NCBI GenBank assembly: GCA_012295225.1
Contig: WMKK01000002.1
Coordinates: forward strand, 547,949-611,948
Source: Ostreococcus mediterraneus
Lineage: Eukaryota > Chlorophyta > Mamiellophyceae > Mamiellales > Bathycoccaceae
Reading direction: 5' to 3'
DNA: 64,000 nt
Shown here: piece by piece, positions 29,684 through 38,468 of the stretch
How positions within the stretch are numbered: the stretch's first letter is position 1
Layout: each line of letters starts with the position of its first letter
Notes under the pieces: model-generated
Database searches by the model: none
The model's input: the letters and a program-made list of their open reading frames with translations, nothing else
What the model was told of the DNA's origin: nothing
Position numbers and translations under genes: made by a program

Positions 29684-29775
29684 GCGGCGGCATCGAACGC
29701 GTTGGTATCGCTCGACGCGTTCGACGTCGTCCGTCGCGCGCGCGTCGTCCGCGCCGCGTCCGCGTCCATCGTCAT
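28207..29775 (-). CDS. Lactonase-fold (6-phosphogluconolactonase, PF10282-type) seven-bladed propeller
   Basis: 522 residues from the Met at 29775 (another at 29769). The first 140 residues are Asp/Glu/Ala-rich, with short DNA-level repeats. The propeller begins near CVMYVSSYTN and shows blade motifs such as KHPHLPHVAYAST, GKGPRHLVFHPT, SSEIRLHPSGRFLLVGNRGHDSI and CPRNFNFTPSGKFVLVGNQNS. The HPSGRFLLVGNRG and PRNF elements are hallmarks of the cycloisomerase-2 type lactonase family. Members hydrolyse 6-phosphogluconolactone in the oxidative pentose phosphate route or related lactones. This protein carries a large acidic insert between blades, so the substrate is uncertain. It is convergent with TPR (57 bp). 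Confidence 0.82.
29604..29684. repeat. Two in-frame tandem repeats inside the lactonase N-terminus
   Basis: Three exact 12-bp units (GCGTCAGCGAAC) at about 29604-29639 encode a FADA-type repeat. A (TCGTCC)n tract at about 29653-29684 encodes alternating Asp-Glu. Both preserve the frame, so length changes would alter only the linker. Confidence 0.85.
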
Positions 29776-30324
29776 CGTCGTCCAAAGTACACGCGCACGT
29801 GTCCGACGCGTCGCGTCGCCGCGTGACGCGTTGGACAATATCTTCGCGCGCCTACGATCGTCGTCGTCGCGCGCGCGTGGATCTCGATGCGCGCGAGACG
29901 ACGTCGACGCGTGGTGTACGACGCGATGGCGACGATATTTTTGAGATGTTTGTATTCGCATCGCGACGACGACGACGACGACGGACGACGACGGACGACG
30001 ACGACGACGATGGACGACGATGATGACGATGACGATGATGACGATGGCGCGGCGCGAACCGTCGCGTGGTGGCGCGTGCGTCGGCGTCGTCGTCGTCGCC
30101 GCGAGTGACGGGTGCGCGCGCGTGAATTGTATCGTCGTCGTCGTCGTCGAAACGATTTCACGTCGTCGTCGCGCGCGCCCCACGCGACGACGACGCGCGC
30201 GAGGTCGAGTGTCGTCGAAAGGTGCGAGTCGAATCGTCGTTTTGAGTCGTTGCGCGCGCCATACGCTCGCGCGTCATCCTCGCGCACGCGCACGCATACG
30301 CACACGCGACGCGCGCGACGCGCG
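29776..30324. promoter_or_regulatory. Divergent upstream region rich in GAC/GTC triplet repeats
   Basis: A 549-bp gap between the lactonase and kinesin starts. Triplet tracts of ACG/CGT type occur at about 29962-30045, 30083-30102 and 30131-30149. Open frames on both strands (Arg/Thr/Val-rich) follow directly from these tracts and are not taken as genes. Both promoters must lie here; no TATA-like element is clear. Confidence 0.5.
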
Positions 30325-33300
30325 ATGAATGACGACGGGACGACGGTGATTTTACCATCGCGCGCGTCGACGCGACACCGCGCGTCTGCGCGCGCGACGG
30401 AGAACGATGAGAATGAATGTGATGATGCGATCGGGGGAACCAAGGTGGCGAGCGCGCGCGGCGCGGGACGCGATGGCGTCGTCGGTGCGGTGGCGAACCG
30501 CGCGGCGAGCGCGATGAAGGATGTGTCGAACGTTGGTGCGGGCGGTGGTGAGGACGATGGGCGCGCGCGCGGTGGTGCGGCGGCGCGAGAGACGGTGGGC
30601 GCGTCGACGCCTCGAGAGGGGACCGAGTCGGGCGCGCGCGCGGCGGTGGGGGATTTGAAGTCTATGCGCGCGCGGTTGGAGGCGGCGAAGAAGGAAAGCG
30701 CGCGCGTGGATGGTGGAAGTGTGAGTGTGAGTGCGAGTGCTGCTGCTGCGGCGGTCGTGGTCGAGCCTGTGATGACGATGGACGCGGCGGTTGCGTCGGC
30801 GCCCGCCGTCGGCGCGCCCGTCGTCGCTGGGGGGTCAAAGCCCAACGTCGTCGGTGGCGTCGTGAGCTTGTATCGCGATTATTACGAAAATGAAGATTTT
30901 ATTGAAAAGTGCGAGCGCGCGATTAACTTTCGTCCAAAGGCGCGTCAGCATGATTTCAAGAATCGCATCGACGAGTTGACGGCGGCGGTGAAGGGCGCAA
31001 AGGATTGCTTGCGACACGTCTTTCAGAATGGTGCGTCGTTTTCGAAGGAGCTCGAGCGTTTCGAGGCGAACGAGCGCGTGTCATATGAATCTCTCGTCGC
31101 GCAAGTCGAGGCGTTGAAAGCGTCAGCCGTGGCGGCGGAGAAGGATTCGAAATCTTTGCGCGCGCAGGTGCAAAGTTTGAAGAGCTCGGGAAGCGCCAAG
31201 GAGGCGGAGTTGCTCGCCGAGCGCGAGCGCGCCGAGAGCGAGCTCAAAGAAGAAGCCAACGCCGCAAAGAATGAACTCATCGCGCTTGAAAAGGAGTTTG
31301 CGAAAAAGTCCAAGGAGCTCGAGATGGCGGCGGTCAAGTTTACCAAGCTTGAAGCGTCGTACACCGAGGCGTCGACGCGTGAAAGCGTCGCCAAGGAGGC
31401 GAATAGCAAGCTCGAGCGTGAGTTGAAGCAGCTCAAGGCGGATGGCGAGCAATGTGAACTGACATTTGCCGCCGAGCGCCGCGCGCTTGAAGGACAGTTG
31501 CGCAAGAATTCTAGTGAGCTTGAGGCGGAGCGCGCGCGCGCCACGGCGTCGCGGGCTCAACTCGAGGAGAGCTTGCGCGAGGCGAATTCAGAGCGAGAAT
31601 CTCTTCGTGTGCAGCTACAGCTCGTCGAAGAGGCTGCAGCGCGTGATGCCGCACAAATTGGCAGCTCTGCCGCAGAGCTCAAGGATAAGTTGGACGCCAC
31701 CGACGCCGAACTCAACCAACTTCGCAAAAAGGCGATGGCAGATGAAATCGCCTCCAAGGATGTCATCGCTCAACTCAAGGCTGAAGCCAAGGAAAACAAG
31801 AAGACTATGACCAAGCAAGAAAACTTGTTGACGAAGAAGACTGCGAAGATTGAAAAACTCGAAGCGGACATGGCGGTATTGAATTCTGAAAGTACGAATG
31901 TCAGCGCGCAAGCGAGCGACTTGGAAGCCAAGCTCGCCGAATTGCAAGCGATGCACGCCGAACTCAAGGCTGACTTTGCGGCAACCAACGCCGAACTCAA
32001 AGCTCGCAACGAAGATTTGCTTTCGCTCAAGGATGAGTACAAGAGTGTGAGTGAGAACGCGACGCAGCTCAAGGCTTCGCTTGCAAGCGAACGCACGACC
32101 AAGGAGACAGAGTTAAAACGCGCTGAGAAGGATGTCAAGCGCGCCGAATCCGACTTGGCGGACGCGAAAGCACAGTCGAAGAGCTTGATTGAGCAGCAAA
32201 CGCTCATGATGGGTGAGTTGAAGCAAGTACGCGAAGAGTTGGCGTCGATGGAGGCGGACCGCCGTGATACGCTCGCAAACGGTTCGGCGACGTTGCAAGA
32301 GATGCAAAAGCAAGCGCGTCTCGATTTACAGCAAGCCGAAGACCGTCATCGTGAAGCCGTCGCGGAGGAGCGAAGCCGTGCCGAGAAGGCTACCGCCGCG
32401 GCTCAAGAAAAGGCGGAGAAGAAGATGCAAGCTGCCAAGGAGAAGGCTGATGAACGCGTCGCCGCGGCGAATGAAAAGCTCGCCGCCGCGCAAGAGGACT
32501 CTGCGAATCTTACCAAGGAGTTGAAAAAGTTGCAGAAAGAAATGGAGACCAAGTCCGCCGAGTCTGCCGCAGCGATTGCCAAGCTTGAAAAAGATCTCGA
32601 AGACGTCAACGCGCAAGTCGAAAGTCTCAAGGCGGAACTTGATGAAGAAATTGCTGGCGCCGCTGAAGAGTTGGCTGCGTATCAAAAGTCCGCCGAAGAC
32701 AAGGCGGCGAGATTGGCGGACAAACACGAACGCGCACAAAAGGAACTTCAAGCGCAGTTATCCGAGCAAATGTCTGGCGCACAATCCAACGCTGAAGAGC
32801 GCATCAAGGAGTACGGCGAAAAGTTGGAGGCAGAAACGGCAAAGTTGAAGGAAGTCGAGGCAAAATTGGCCAAGGTTGAAGCCGCCAAGGAAAAGGAAGC
32901 CGCCAAGGCTGATGCGAAATTGACCAAGAGCTCGGATAAGATGGAAGCTTTGGAAGCTAGTCTCAAATCTATCAACGAAGAGCACAAGTCTGTCCTTGGC
33001 GAGCGCGATGTTTTAGTCAAGGAGAAGATTTCACTTGAGACGCGTCTCGAGGCGCTTGAAAAGTCGCGAGAAGAGCATGCCGCTGACTCTGAAGCGAGCG
33101 CGGCCAAGCACGCGAAGAAGATTGCCAAGGTTGAAGCTCGCGTAAAGGCTTTGGAAGATGAGCGTGACGTGCTGGTGAGCGAAAAGAGCTCGCTCGAATC
33201 GAAGCTCGCAGAGCTCGAACAATCCAAGGCGGCTCTCGCTAAAGAAAAGGAAAACGAACTCAAAGAGAAGCAATCCATCGCCAAGCAACTCGCTGATATT

Positions 33301-34953
33301 GAGGCCGCCAAGGCTGCTATGGAAGCTGAACACGAGTCGAGTATGGCTGATATCGTTGCCGCACAAGAGCGACTTAAAGCGAGTGAAGAAGCCGTGCAAG
33401 GTCACGAAGCGCGCATCGCTGGCGTCGTCGCTCAGCTCGAGAGCGAACAGAAGGAAGTTGAGCGTCTTCAGAAAGAAATCAAACAAAGCGCGGCAGTAAA
33501 CAAGACTGCGCTCGATTCTCTAATGGCGTCTCAAAAGACGCTCGAACGCGAGCGCACTGAACTTCAATCTGAACTCAACGCTCTTAGAGAAGCCGAAGCG
33601 ATGCGTAAGGATCAGGAAGGTAACGAACAGAACAAGGCGCTCGAGGCTCGCCTCGTTGCACAAACGCGTGAAGTTGACGCCGCGAAGCGCATCGTGCAAG
33701 AGGCTGAAGAGCTCAAGGTGCAACTTGAACTGCGCCAAGCACGCATTGAAGAGCTTGAACAGCAAGCGCTCGACGCTGAGGCGCAGCGTCGCGCGTTGCA
33801 CAACCAAATTCAAGAGCTTCGCGGCAACGTGCGCGTGTTCTGCAGAGTTCGACCCACTGACAATGAGCCTGCAGTTCAATGCAATCCGGATGGCAGTTCA
33901 TTGAACTTGCAGCGCGTCGAAGGCAAGGGCACGGCGGCGTTTGAGTTTGATCGAGTCTTTGATCCCACCGCCAAGCAAGAAGAAATCTTTGAAGAAGTTT
34001 CGCAACTCGTGCAGTCTGCACTCGATGGCTACAAGGTGTGCCTATTCTCTTACGGTCAGACTGGCTCAGGTAAGACGCACACGATGCTTGGCGAAGGTAA
34101 TGGCGATGCGCGCGGTATCATCCCAAGAGCTGTGGCAAAGATTGTGCAAGCGTCGCAGCAGAACGCGCACAAGGGTTGGTCTTACACTATGCACGCCTCG
34201 TACGTTGAAATTTACAACGAACAAGTGCGCGATTTGTTGCGCCCTGGCAGTGACCATAGCGACAAGCATTCAATCGTACACAAGAATGGCGTCACAGAGG
34301 TGAGCAACGTGCAACGCGAAGTCGTCGATTCGGTGGAATCCGCGGCGGCTTTGGTGCGTCGTGCTTCTGCAGCTCGTGCCGTTGAAGCGACTCAAATGAA
34401 CGCAGTATCGTCTCGTTCGCACACCATCTTCATGCTTTACATCACCGGCGAGCACGCCTCGAGTGGTAGTTCTCTCACTGGTTGTCTCAACTTGGTCGAT
34501 TTGGCTGGCTCTGAACGCGTCGGACGCTCTGGCGCTGAAGGTGCGCGCCTCAAGGAGGCGTGTGCGATCAACAAATCGCTGTCGTCTTTAGGTGATGTCT
34601 TCGCTGCGCTCGCGGCTAAGCAATCGCACGTACCGTACCGCAACTCGAAGCTTACGTACCTGCTGCAACCGTGCTTGGGCGGCGACGGCAAGACGTTGAT
34701 GTTTGTCAACATCAACCCGGAGACATCGAGTACCGAAGAAACGATGTGCTCGTTGAAATTCGCCTCGCAAGTGAACGCAGTGCAACTTGGTGATGGCAAG
34801 GGCGCGCAACGTCGCATCACGACAAAGATGAGCAGCAACCCAGATGAAGAGGAGAAGAGCGAACGAAAGGCGTCCAAGACAAAAGAAAAAGAAGGTGGCG
34901 AACGCAAGCGCAAGGCTGACAGCGTCACTGGTTCTCGAAAGAGTGCGAAATAA
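30325..34953 (+). CDS. Kinesin-14 (C-terminal motor, minus-end type)
   Basis: 1,542 residues from the Met at 30325, no intron. The first 170 residues are low-complexity. A coiled-coil stalk spans about 190-1150. The neck ELRGNVRVFCRVRP (about residue 1163) leads into a C-terminal motor, which defines kinesin-14. Motor motifs are intact: P-loop GQTGSGKTHT (about 1243), switch I NAVSSRSHT (about 1358), switch II DLAGSE (about 1391) and the microtubule-binding NKSLSSLGDV and VPYRNSKLT. A short basic tail of about 50 residues ends KSAK. No calmodulin-binding (KCBP) or calponin domain is visible. Such motors crosslink and focus spindle microtubules and carry cargo to minus ends. Confidence 0.95.
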   Translation: MNDDGTTVILPSRASTRHRASARATENDENECDDAIGGTKVASARGAGRDGVVGAVANRAASAMKDVSNVGAGGGEDDGRARGGAAARETVGASTPREGTESGARAAVGDLKSMRARLEAAKKESARVDGGSVSVSASAAAAAVVVEPVMTMDAAVASAPAVGAPVVAGGSKPNVVGGVVSLYRDYYENEDFIEKCERAINFRPKARQHDFKNRIDELTAAVKGAKDCLRHVFQNGASFSKELERFEANERVSYESLVAQVEALKASAVAAEKDSKSLRAQVQSLKSSGSAKEAELLAERERAESELKEEANAAKNELIALEKEFAKKSKELEMAAVKFTKLEASYTEASTRESVAKEANSKLERELKQLKADGEQCELTFAAERRALEGQLRKNSSELEAERARATASRAQLEESLREANSERESLRVQLQLVEEAAARDAAQIGSSAAELKDKLDATDAELNQLRKKAMADEIASKDVIAQLKAEAKENKKTMTKQENLLTKKTAKIEKLEADMAVLNSESTNVSAQASDLEAKLAELQAMHAELKADFAATNAELKARNEDLLSLKDEYKSVSENATQLKASLASERTTKETELKRAEKDVKRAESDLADAKAQSKSLIEQQTLMMGELKQVREELASMEADRRDTLANGSATLQEMQKQARLDLQQAEDRHREAVAEERSRAEKATAAAQEKAEKKMQAAKEKADERVAAANEKLAAAQEDSANLTKELKKLQKEMETKSAESAAAIAKLEKDLEDVNAQVESLKAELDEEIAGAAEELAAYQKSAEDKAARLADKHERAQKELQAQLSEQMSGAQSNAEERIKEYGEKLEAETAKLKEVEAKLAKVEAAKEKEAAKADAKLTKSSDKMEALEASLKSINEEHKSVLGERDVLVKEKISLETRLEALEKSREEHAADSEASAAKHAKKIAKVEARVKALEDERDVLVSEKSSLESKLAELEQSKAALAKEKENELKEKQSIAKQLADIEAAKAAMEAEHESSMADIVAAQERLKASEEAVQGHEARIAGVVAQLESEQKEVERLQKEIKQSAAVNKTALDSLMASQKTLERERTELQSELNALREAEAMRKDQEGNEQNKALEARLVAQTREVDAAKRIVQEAEELKVQLELRQARIEELEQQALDAEAQRRALHNQIQELRGNVRVFCRVRPTDNEPAVQCNPDGSSLNLQRVEGKGTAAFEFDRVFDPTAKQEEIFEEVSQLVQSALDGYKVCLFSYGQTGSGKTHTMLGEGNGDARGIIPRAVAKIVQASQQNAHKGWSYTMHASYVEIYNEQVRDLLRPGSDHSDKHSIVHKNGVTEVSNVQREVVDSVESAAALVRRASAARAVEATQMNAVSSRSHTIFMLYITGEHASSGSSLTGCLNLVDLAGSERVGRSGAEGARLKEACAINKSLSSLGDVFAALAAKQSHVPYRNSKLTYLLQPCLGGDGKTLMFVNINPETSSTEETMCSLKFASQVNAVQLGDGKGAQRRITTKMSSNPDEEEKSERKASKTKEKEGGERKRKADSVTGSRKSAK

Positions 34954-35039
34954 TTACACATGTACATATGAGCTTACAAGCTATTAATCTAGCGCCCGCA
35001 TGGGCCATTTAATGAAACACACAACAATAAAATACCTTC

Positions 35040-35939
35040 TCATACGACGACGACCGCTTTCGCGGATGCGTCATTTTCCACTTTGTCAACGTACGCATCA
35101 TGTGCTAATAAACCGTCGATGCCGTCGCCTTGCACTATTTCCGTAACGCATTTCATCACGGCTGACGAACTGGATAGATTACGCTCTCGTTTCACCTTGT
35201 TCACTGCGCGCTCGAGCGATTCCGGCTCAGCCAACAGCAACGCGGGCGCGCCCGTGCACGCGTGCCCCAAGTCTCCACGAGGGAAAATGCGCCGCAACCT
35301 CACCAGCCGCCGAATCAATTCTTCCGTTTCTATAGCCAATAAGAGCGGCTCGCGATGTAAAAGCAGAGGTGAATCGATGAATGGCGCGAGCTCGTCCAGT
35401 TTCAATACCGCCGCCTCGAGACGTTCGGGCGACCTATATATGCTATCTTTCGCACTCGACGTCATCACCTTCCGACATACATTACTCCCACCCCATAAAT
35501 TCCAAAATCGCACGATTAAATCGCCGCTTCGCGTCGACGTGCCCTTCAAGGTTCCTTGCACCACGTACTTGCTCCCGCCTTCAACGCGCCCATCCCGTTG
35601 ATACGTCCCAGTCCCAAACGTGCGCTCTTCCGCGAGCTTCGCCCCTAACGCGTCCGCCGCACTTCGCAGCGACGTCGATGCCGTGCGCATCGCCGCGCTC
35701 TCTCTCGCGCGCTCGCCGTCGCGGTCGCGCGGCGCGAGGAACTCTTCGGCGCGCTCGCGCAGTGCGCACACTAACGCCACGCCTTCGTCCGACGCCTTCA
35801 CGCGCGCGCCGACGACGCGACTCGCCACCTCTCGCGCCGACGAATCGCGTATGGCTGGCACGCGCGCTAAACACGCGTCAATCACCGCCGCATCGCGAAG
35901 CGGCGATAGGAGCTTGCGAAGCGCGAGCTCACCGTGCAT
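35040..35939 (-). CDS. Hypothetical protein, mostly helical
   Basis: 299 residues, no intron, third positions rich in G/C like its neighbours. The N-terminal 100 residues are helical and Ala/Arg-rich. A beta-rich middle follows (GTGTYQRDGRVEGGSKYVVQ, then DLIVRFWNLWGG), and the C-terminal half is helical again (ETEELIRRLVRLRRIFPRGD). I do not recognise a family. Its start is only 56 bp from the divergent start of LYRM4, so the pair shares one promoter. Its stop is 86 bp from that of kinesin-14. Confidence 0.65.
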   Translation of the reverse strand: MHGELALRKLLSPLRDAAVIDACLARVPAIRDSSAREVASRVVGARVKASDEGVALVCALRERAEEFLAPRDRDGERARESAAMRTASTSLRSAADALGAKLAEERTFGTGTYQRDGRVEGGSKYVVQGTLKGTSTRSGDLIVRFWNLWGGSNVCRKVMTSSAKDSIYRSPERLEAAVLKLDELAPFIDSPLLLHREPLLLAIETEELIRRLVRLRRIFPRGDLGHACTGAPALLLAEPESLERAVNKVKRERNLSSSSAVMKCVTEIVQGDGIDGLLAHDAYVDKVENDASAKAVVVV

Positions 35940-35995
35940 TGGGGCGTCGGCGAATGAGGCGCGAGCTCATTCCTCGGCACGCATCGTGGTCGTGC

Positions 35996-36421
35996 ATGAG
36001 TGCGGGCGCCAGTGCTCGGACGTTATACCGCGAATTATTTAGAGCGTCTCGTGCGTTTCCAACGGTGCGTAAAACGCGCGGGTGGCGCGAGAGACGGCGC
36101 ATCGTGAAGAAGGGTGCCGAAAGGAGTGGATAGGGCCCTCTCCCTGGGCACGTTTCGTGATGCCTGACGACGATTGACGCGTGCGCTAACGCGTTTGACT
36201 GACAAATAGTACGTATCGTTACGCTTCACAACGTGCAGACGAATCGCACGGCGTACGTACGCGCTAAAGTGCGCGCAGAGTTTGACGCGAATCGCGCGCT
36301 GGACGGCGAGGAGGCGGCGGCTGCGTTGCGGTTGGGCGGGGCGCAACTCGATAACGTTAAAGCGCTCGCGGCGCATTTGACGAAAGTTTTTGCAGACGAA
36401 CGAGTGCACGCGCGTGTGTGA
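35996..36421 (+). CDS. LYRM4: LYR-motif protein LYRM4/ISD11-like, two exons
   Basis: Exon 1 (35996-36064) encodes MSAGASARTLYRELFRASRA and FPT. The 174-bp intron starts GTGCGT, has the branch GACTGAC and ends GTGCAG. Exon 2 (36239-36421) continues in phase 0 with TNRTAYVRAKVRAEFDANR. The 83-residue product carries LYR at residues 10-12 and the following FRASRAFPTTNRTAYV, which aligns by eye with ISD11 (LYRxxLRESKRFxxYNYRTYA). ISD11 binds and stabilises the cysteine desulfurase NFS1 with acyl carrier protein in mitochondria, for iron-sulfur cluster assembly. Another LYRM protein is possible. The next gene starts only 13 nt after its stop. Confidence 0.82.
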
Positions 36422-36434
36422 CATCGTAGTCGAT

Positions 36435-36992
36435 ATGGGTTCGGGAGGCGACGCAGCGGCAAGCGAAGGACGGGGTACGAAGCCGCGGTACGAAGAACTG
36501 CACGTCTTTGACTTTGATGGCACGCTCGTGAATACACCCATTCCAGAGGATGGGATGCGTCAATACTACGATGAAACAGGTGAGCAATGGCCGTTTCAAG
36601 GGTGGTGGGGACGAGCGGAATCACTCGCGCCGCCATTGACCATGGACGCAGGGCCGGCATTGGACGAGTATCGCGCAAGCGCGACGAGAAGCGACGTGGC
36701 GAGGATCATGATGACTGGACGTAGAAGTAAATTGAAAGCATCCGTGGAAGCCGTCATGCGCGAGTTCGACATTTCACACTGTCACGAACATATATTCAAT
36801 GGCACCGGGCATGACACGCTGACGTACAAATTGAACGAGCTGCGTCGACTAGTTGCGGTCTATAAGCCCAAACGCGTTCGAATTTGGGAAGACCGAACAT
36901 CGCATGCCGTCGCGTTCGAAGAATTTGGAAGTAGAGAGTTTAGTCATATCGAGTGGGTGACGACCTTGGTGGAACCAAGCAATGATTTCTAG
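36435..36992 (+). CDS. HAD-superfamily protein of the SAK (Swiss Army Knife) RNA-repair-like type
   Basis: 185 residues from the Met at 36435; an in-frame Met at 36390 would overlap LYRM4. HAD motif I is FDFDGTLVNTP (Asp26 and Asp28). The downstream WPFQGWWGR and the MMTGRRSK (motif II) segments, and IWEDRTSH (motif III/IV), match the HAD_SAK_1 group, which is linked to nucleic-acid repair in bacteria and fungi. The aspartate nucleophile and the motif II Thr are present, so it is likely active. Substrate is unknown. The tight spacing to LYRM4 leaves no room for a separate terminator and promoter. Confidence 0.78.
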   Translation: MGSGGDAAASEGRGTKPRYEELHVFDFDGTLVNTPIPEDGMRQYYDETGEQWPFQGWWGRAESLAPPLTMDAGPALDEYRASATRSDVARIMMTGRRSKLKASVEAVMREFDISHCHEHIFNGTGHDTLTYKLNELRRLVAVYKPKRVRIWEDRTSHAVAFEEFGSREFSHIEWVTTLVEPSNDF

Positions 36993-37038
36993 CATAGACA
37001 TTCTGATGTACAAATATCGTTTTTTTCTTGAACGTCTT

Positions 37039-38289
37039 CTACTCGTTCTCCTTCGTCTGATTCAAGTAACGCAACACCGCCTCATCAACCCATGGTTCTT
37101 TAAACCTATCCGGTGCTCGATCGCTCGGTCGCGCGGGATCAGATCCTTCTATACTAGGGGTGTAAATTCCCTTGGCCTGTTGCCGCACGCACGTGTTGAT
37201 AAAATCAACTGGGCTTTCTGCAAACCGCAGTAAATATTCCCGACGCGCCTTGTGGGCATCAATATGCATCATCGCCGCCCGAATCCTCCCGTGGAGCGTA
37301 TCAATGTCCCGTCCGAAGTTGTGCTTATCTAACCATGGCCCCGTTGGGTTCTGATGTTTGTTCGGCACGTCCATATCTATGTCGTAACAGTCGGGCTTGG
37401 ACGGCGCCGTGCTTCCGACACGAATCTTATACTTGAGCTCTATCGGCGGTATCACGGTAATCTTTTTCGCACACACATACTCACATAAAGCTTGAAAGTT
37501 CACCCTTTTATTGGCCGGTACGGGGAAACCATCCGATGAAAGCAGCGCCAGTAAACTGTCGTCAACCCTCACCTCGCAGGAATCCTCTTGACTAATCAGT
37601 CTATTCACCGCGCAATACCCCCACAAATCCCCAATAAGCTTCCCGCGCGTGCTAAACAACGAACCTACCATGCGTGCCAAATCAGGCGCGACGCTAAAAA
37701 TCTCGGGCTCATGATTGAGCCACAACTTCACGTTGGCGTCCGCCACGCCGCCGCTCCCCGCCCCAAACGTCCCTCGCAGCTCAAACCCATCCTTCGCCCC
37801 GATCGATTTGTGCAGGAGCCACGAACATCGCTGCGTGCCATCTATTGATATATCCATCTGGCGTATAAATTGCGAAAAGCGTCGTTCGCCGCGTTCGATG
37901 TCGCCATCCGCGCTTCCGCCGCGTTCGGGGTCCTCGCGCCTCGGCGACACCACGCGCCCGACCACGTGCAACGTGTACCCCTCTCCATCCTCGCGCGTGG
38001 TGTGAAACACGTATACTCGCACGGTCTTTTTCACGCGTTCATACTTTCGCACGCACTCGATGTGATCGACGTGCTCCCGGTGCGTCACCGCATCGATTTC
38101 TTGCTCGAGCTCCTTGAGCGCCAAAAACGCCGCGCTTTCTTCGTACGTTGAACGCCGCACGCGATCGTGCGCGCGGGCATCGTCAAGAACCAGCTTGCGG
38201 CGACCATTGGCGCGCTTCGCCGCCGTGTTCGCCGCGGCTGCGTCCTGCTTGTGCATCGAGAACGACGGTGGCGGCAGACACTGGCGCAT
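37039..38289 (-). CDS. SWI/SNF subunit of the SWP73/BAF60 (SMARCD) family with SWIB domain
   Basis: 416 residues, no intron. After a basic start, the middle (TVRVYVFHTT and FSQFIRQMDISIDGTQ) and GFELRGTFGAG match the family core. The SWIB domain lies around residues 200-290 (FSVAPDLARMVGSLFSTRGKLIGDLWGYCAVNRLI, read in parts). The tail has the helical region (DTLHGRIRAAMMHIDAHKAR) also typical of BAF60. BAF60 proteins link the remodelling ATPase to transcription factors. The start is 179 bp from the divergent RBBP5 gene, another chromatin regulator. Confidence 0.88.
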   Translation of the reverse strand: MRQCLPPPSFSMHKQDAAAANTAAKRANGRRKLVLDDARAHDRVRRSTYEESAAFLALKELEQEIDAVTHREHVDHIECVRKYERVKKTVRVYVFHTTREDGEGYTLHVVGRVVSPRREDPERGGSADGDIERGERRFSQFIRQMDISIDGTQRCSWLLHKSIGAKDGFELRGTFGAGSGGVADANVKLWLNHEPEIFSVAPDLARMVGSLFSTRGKLIGDLWGYCAVNRLISQEDSCEVRVDDSLLALLSSDGFPVPANKRVNFQALCEYVCAKKITVIPPIELKYKIRVGSTAPSKPDCYDIDMDVPNKHQNPTGPWLDKHNFGRDIDTLHGRIRAAMMHIDAHKARREYLLRFAESPVDFINTCVRQQAKGIYTPSIEGSDPARPSDRAPDRFKEPWVDEAVLRYLNQTKENE

Positions 38290-38468
38290 CGAATTCAGAG
38301 CTCATGTTTCGCATATACGAACGTATGTCGTTACCGTCGCCACGTTCGCCCCGTGACTTGCGCGCGTGTGGCTGCATTCCAATCGACTCGATCGACTCGA
38401 TCGACGCGTCGCCGTACTGACCGCGTCGTCATCGCGCTTTACGCGAAACAGCTCCGAATGTCAATCGC
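38290..38468. promoter_or_regulatory. Bidirectional promoter between SWP73 and RBBP5 genes
   Basis: A 179-bp gap between two divergent chromatin-regulator genes. It contains three tandem 9-bp units (ATCGACTCG, the last changed to ATCGACGCG) at 38382-38408, each carrying TCGA palindromes. A shared bidirectional promoter is inferred from the spacing; the repeat could be a factor-binding array. Confidence 0.5.

Noticed and set aside
30200-30260. Possible tRNA suggested by a GAGTCGAATC stretch
   Set aside because: No acceptor stem, anticodon arm or A/B box spacing can be formed around it.
29772-30845. 357-codon minus-strand frame over the kinesin start
   Set aside because: Composition is Ala/Ser/Arg with triplet-repeat Ser and Val runs, as expected from reading the antisense strand of GC-rich coding DNA.
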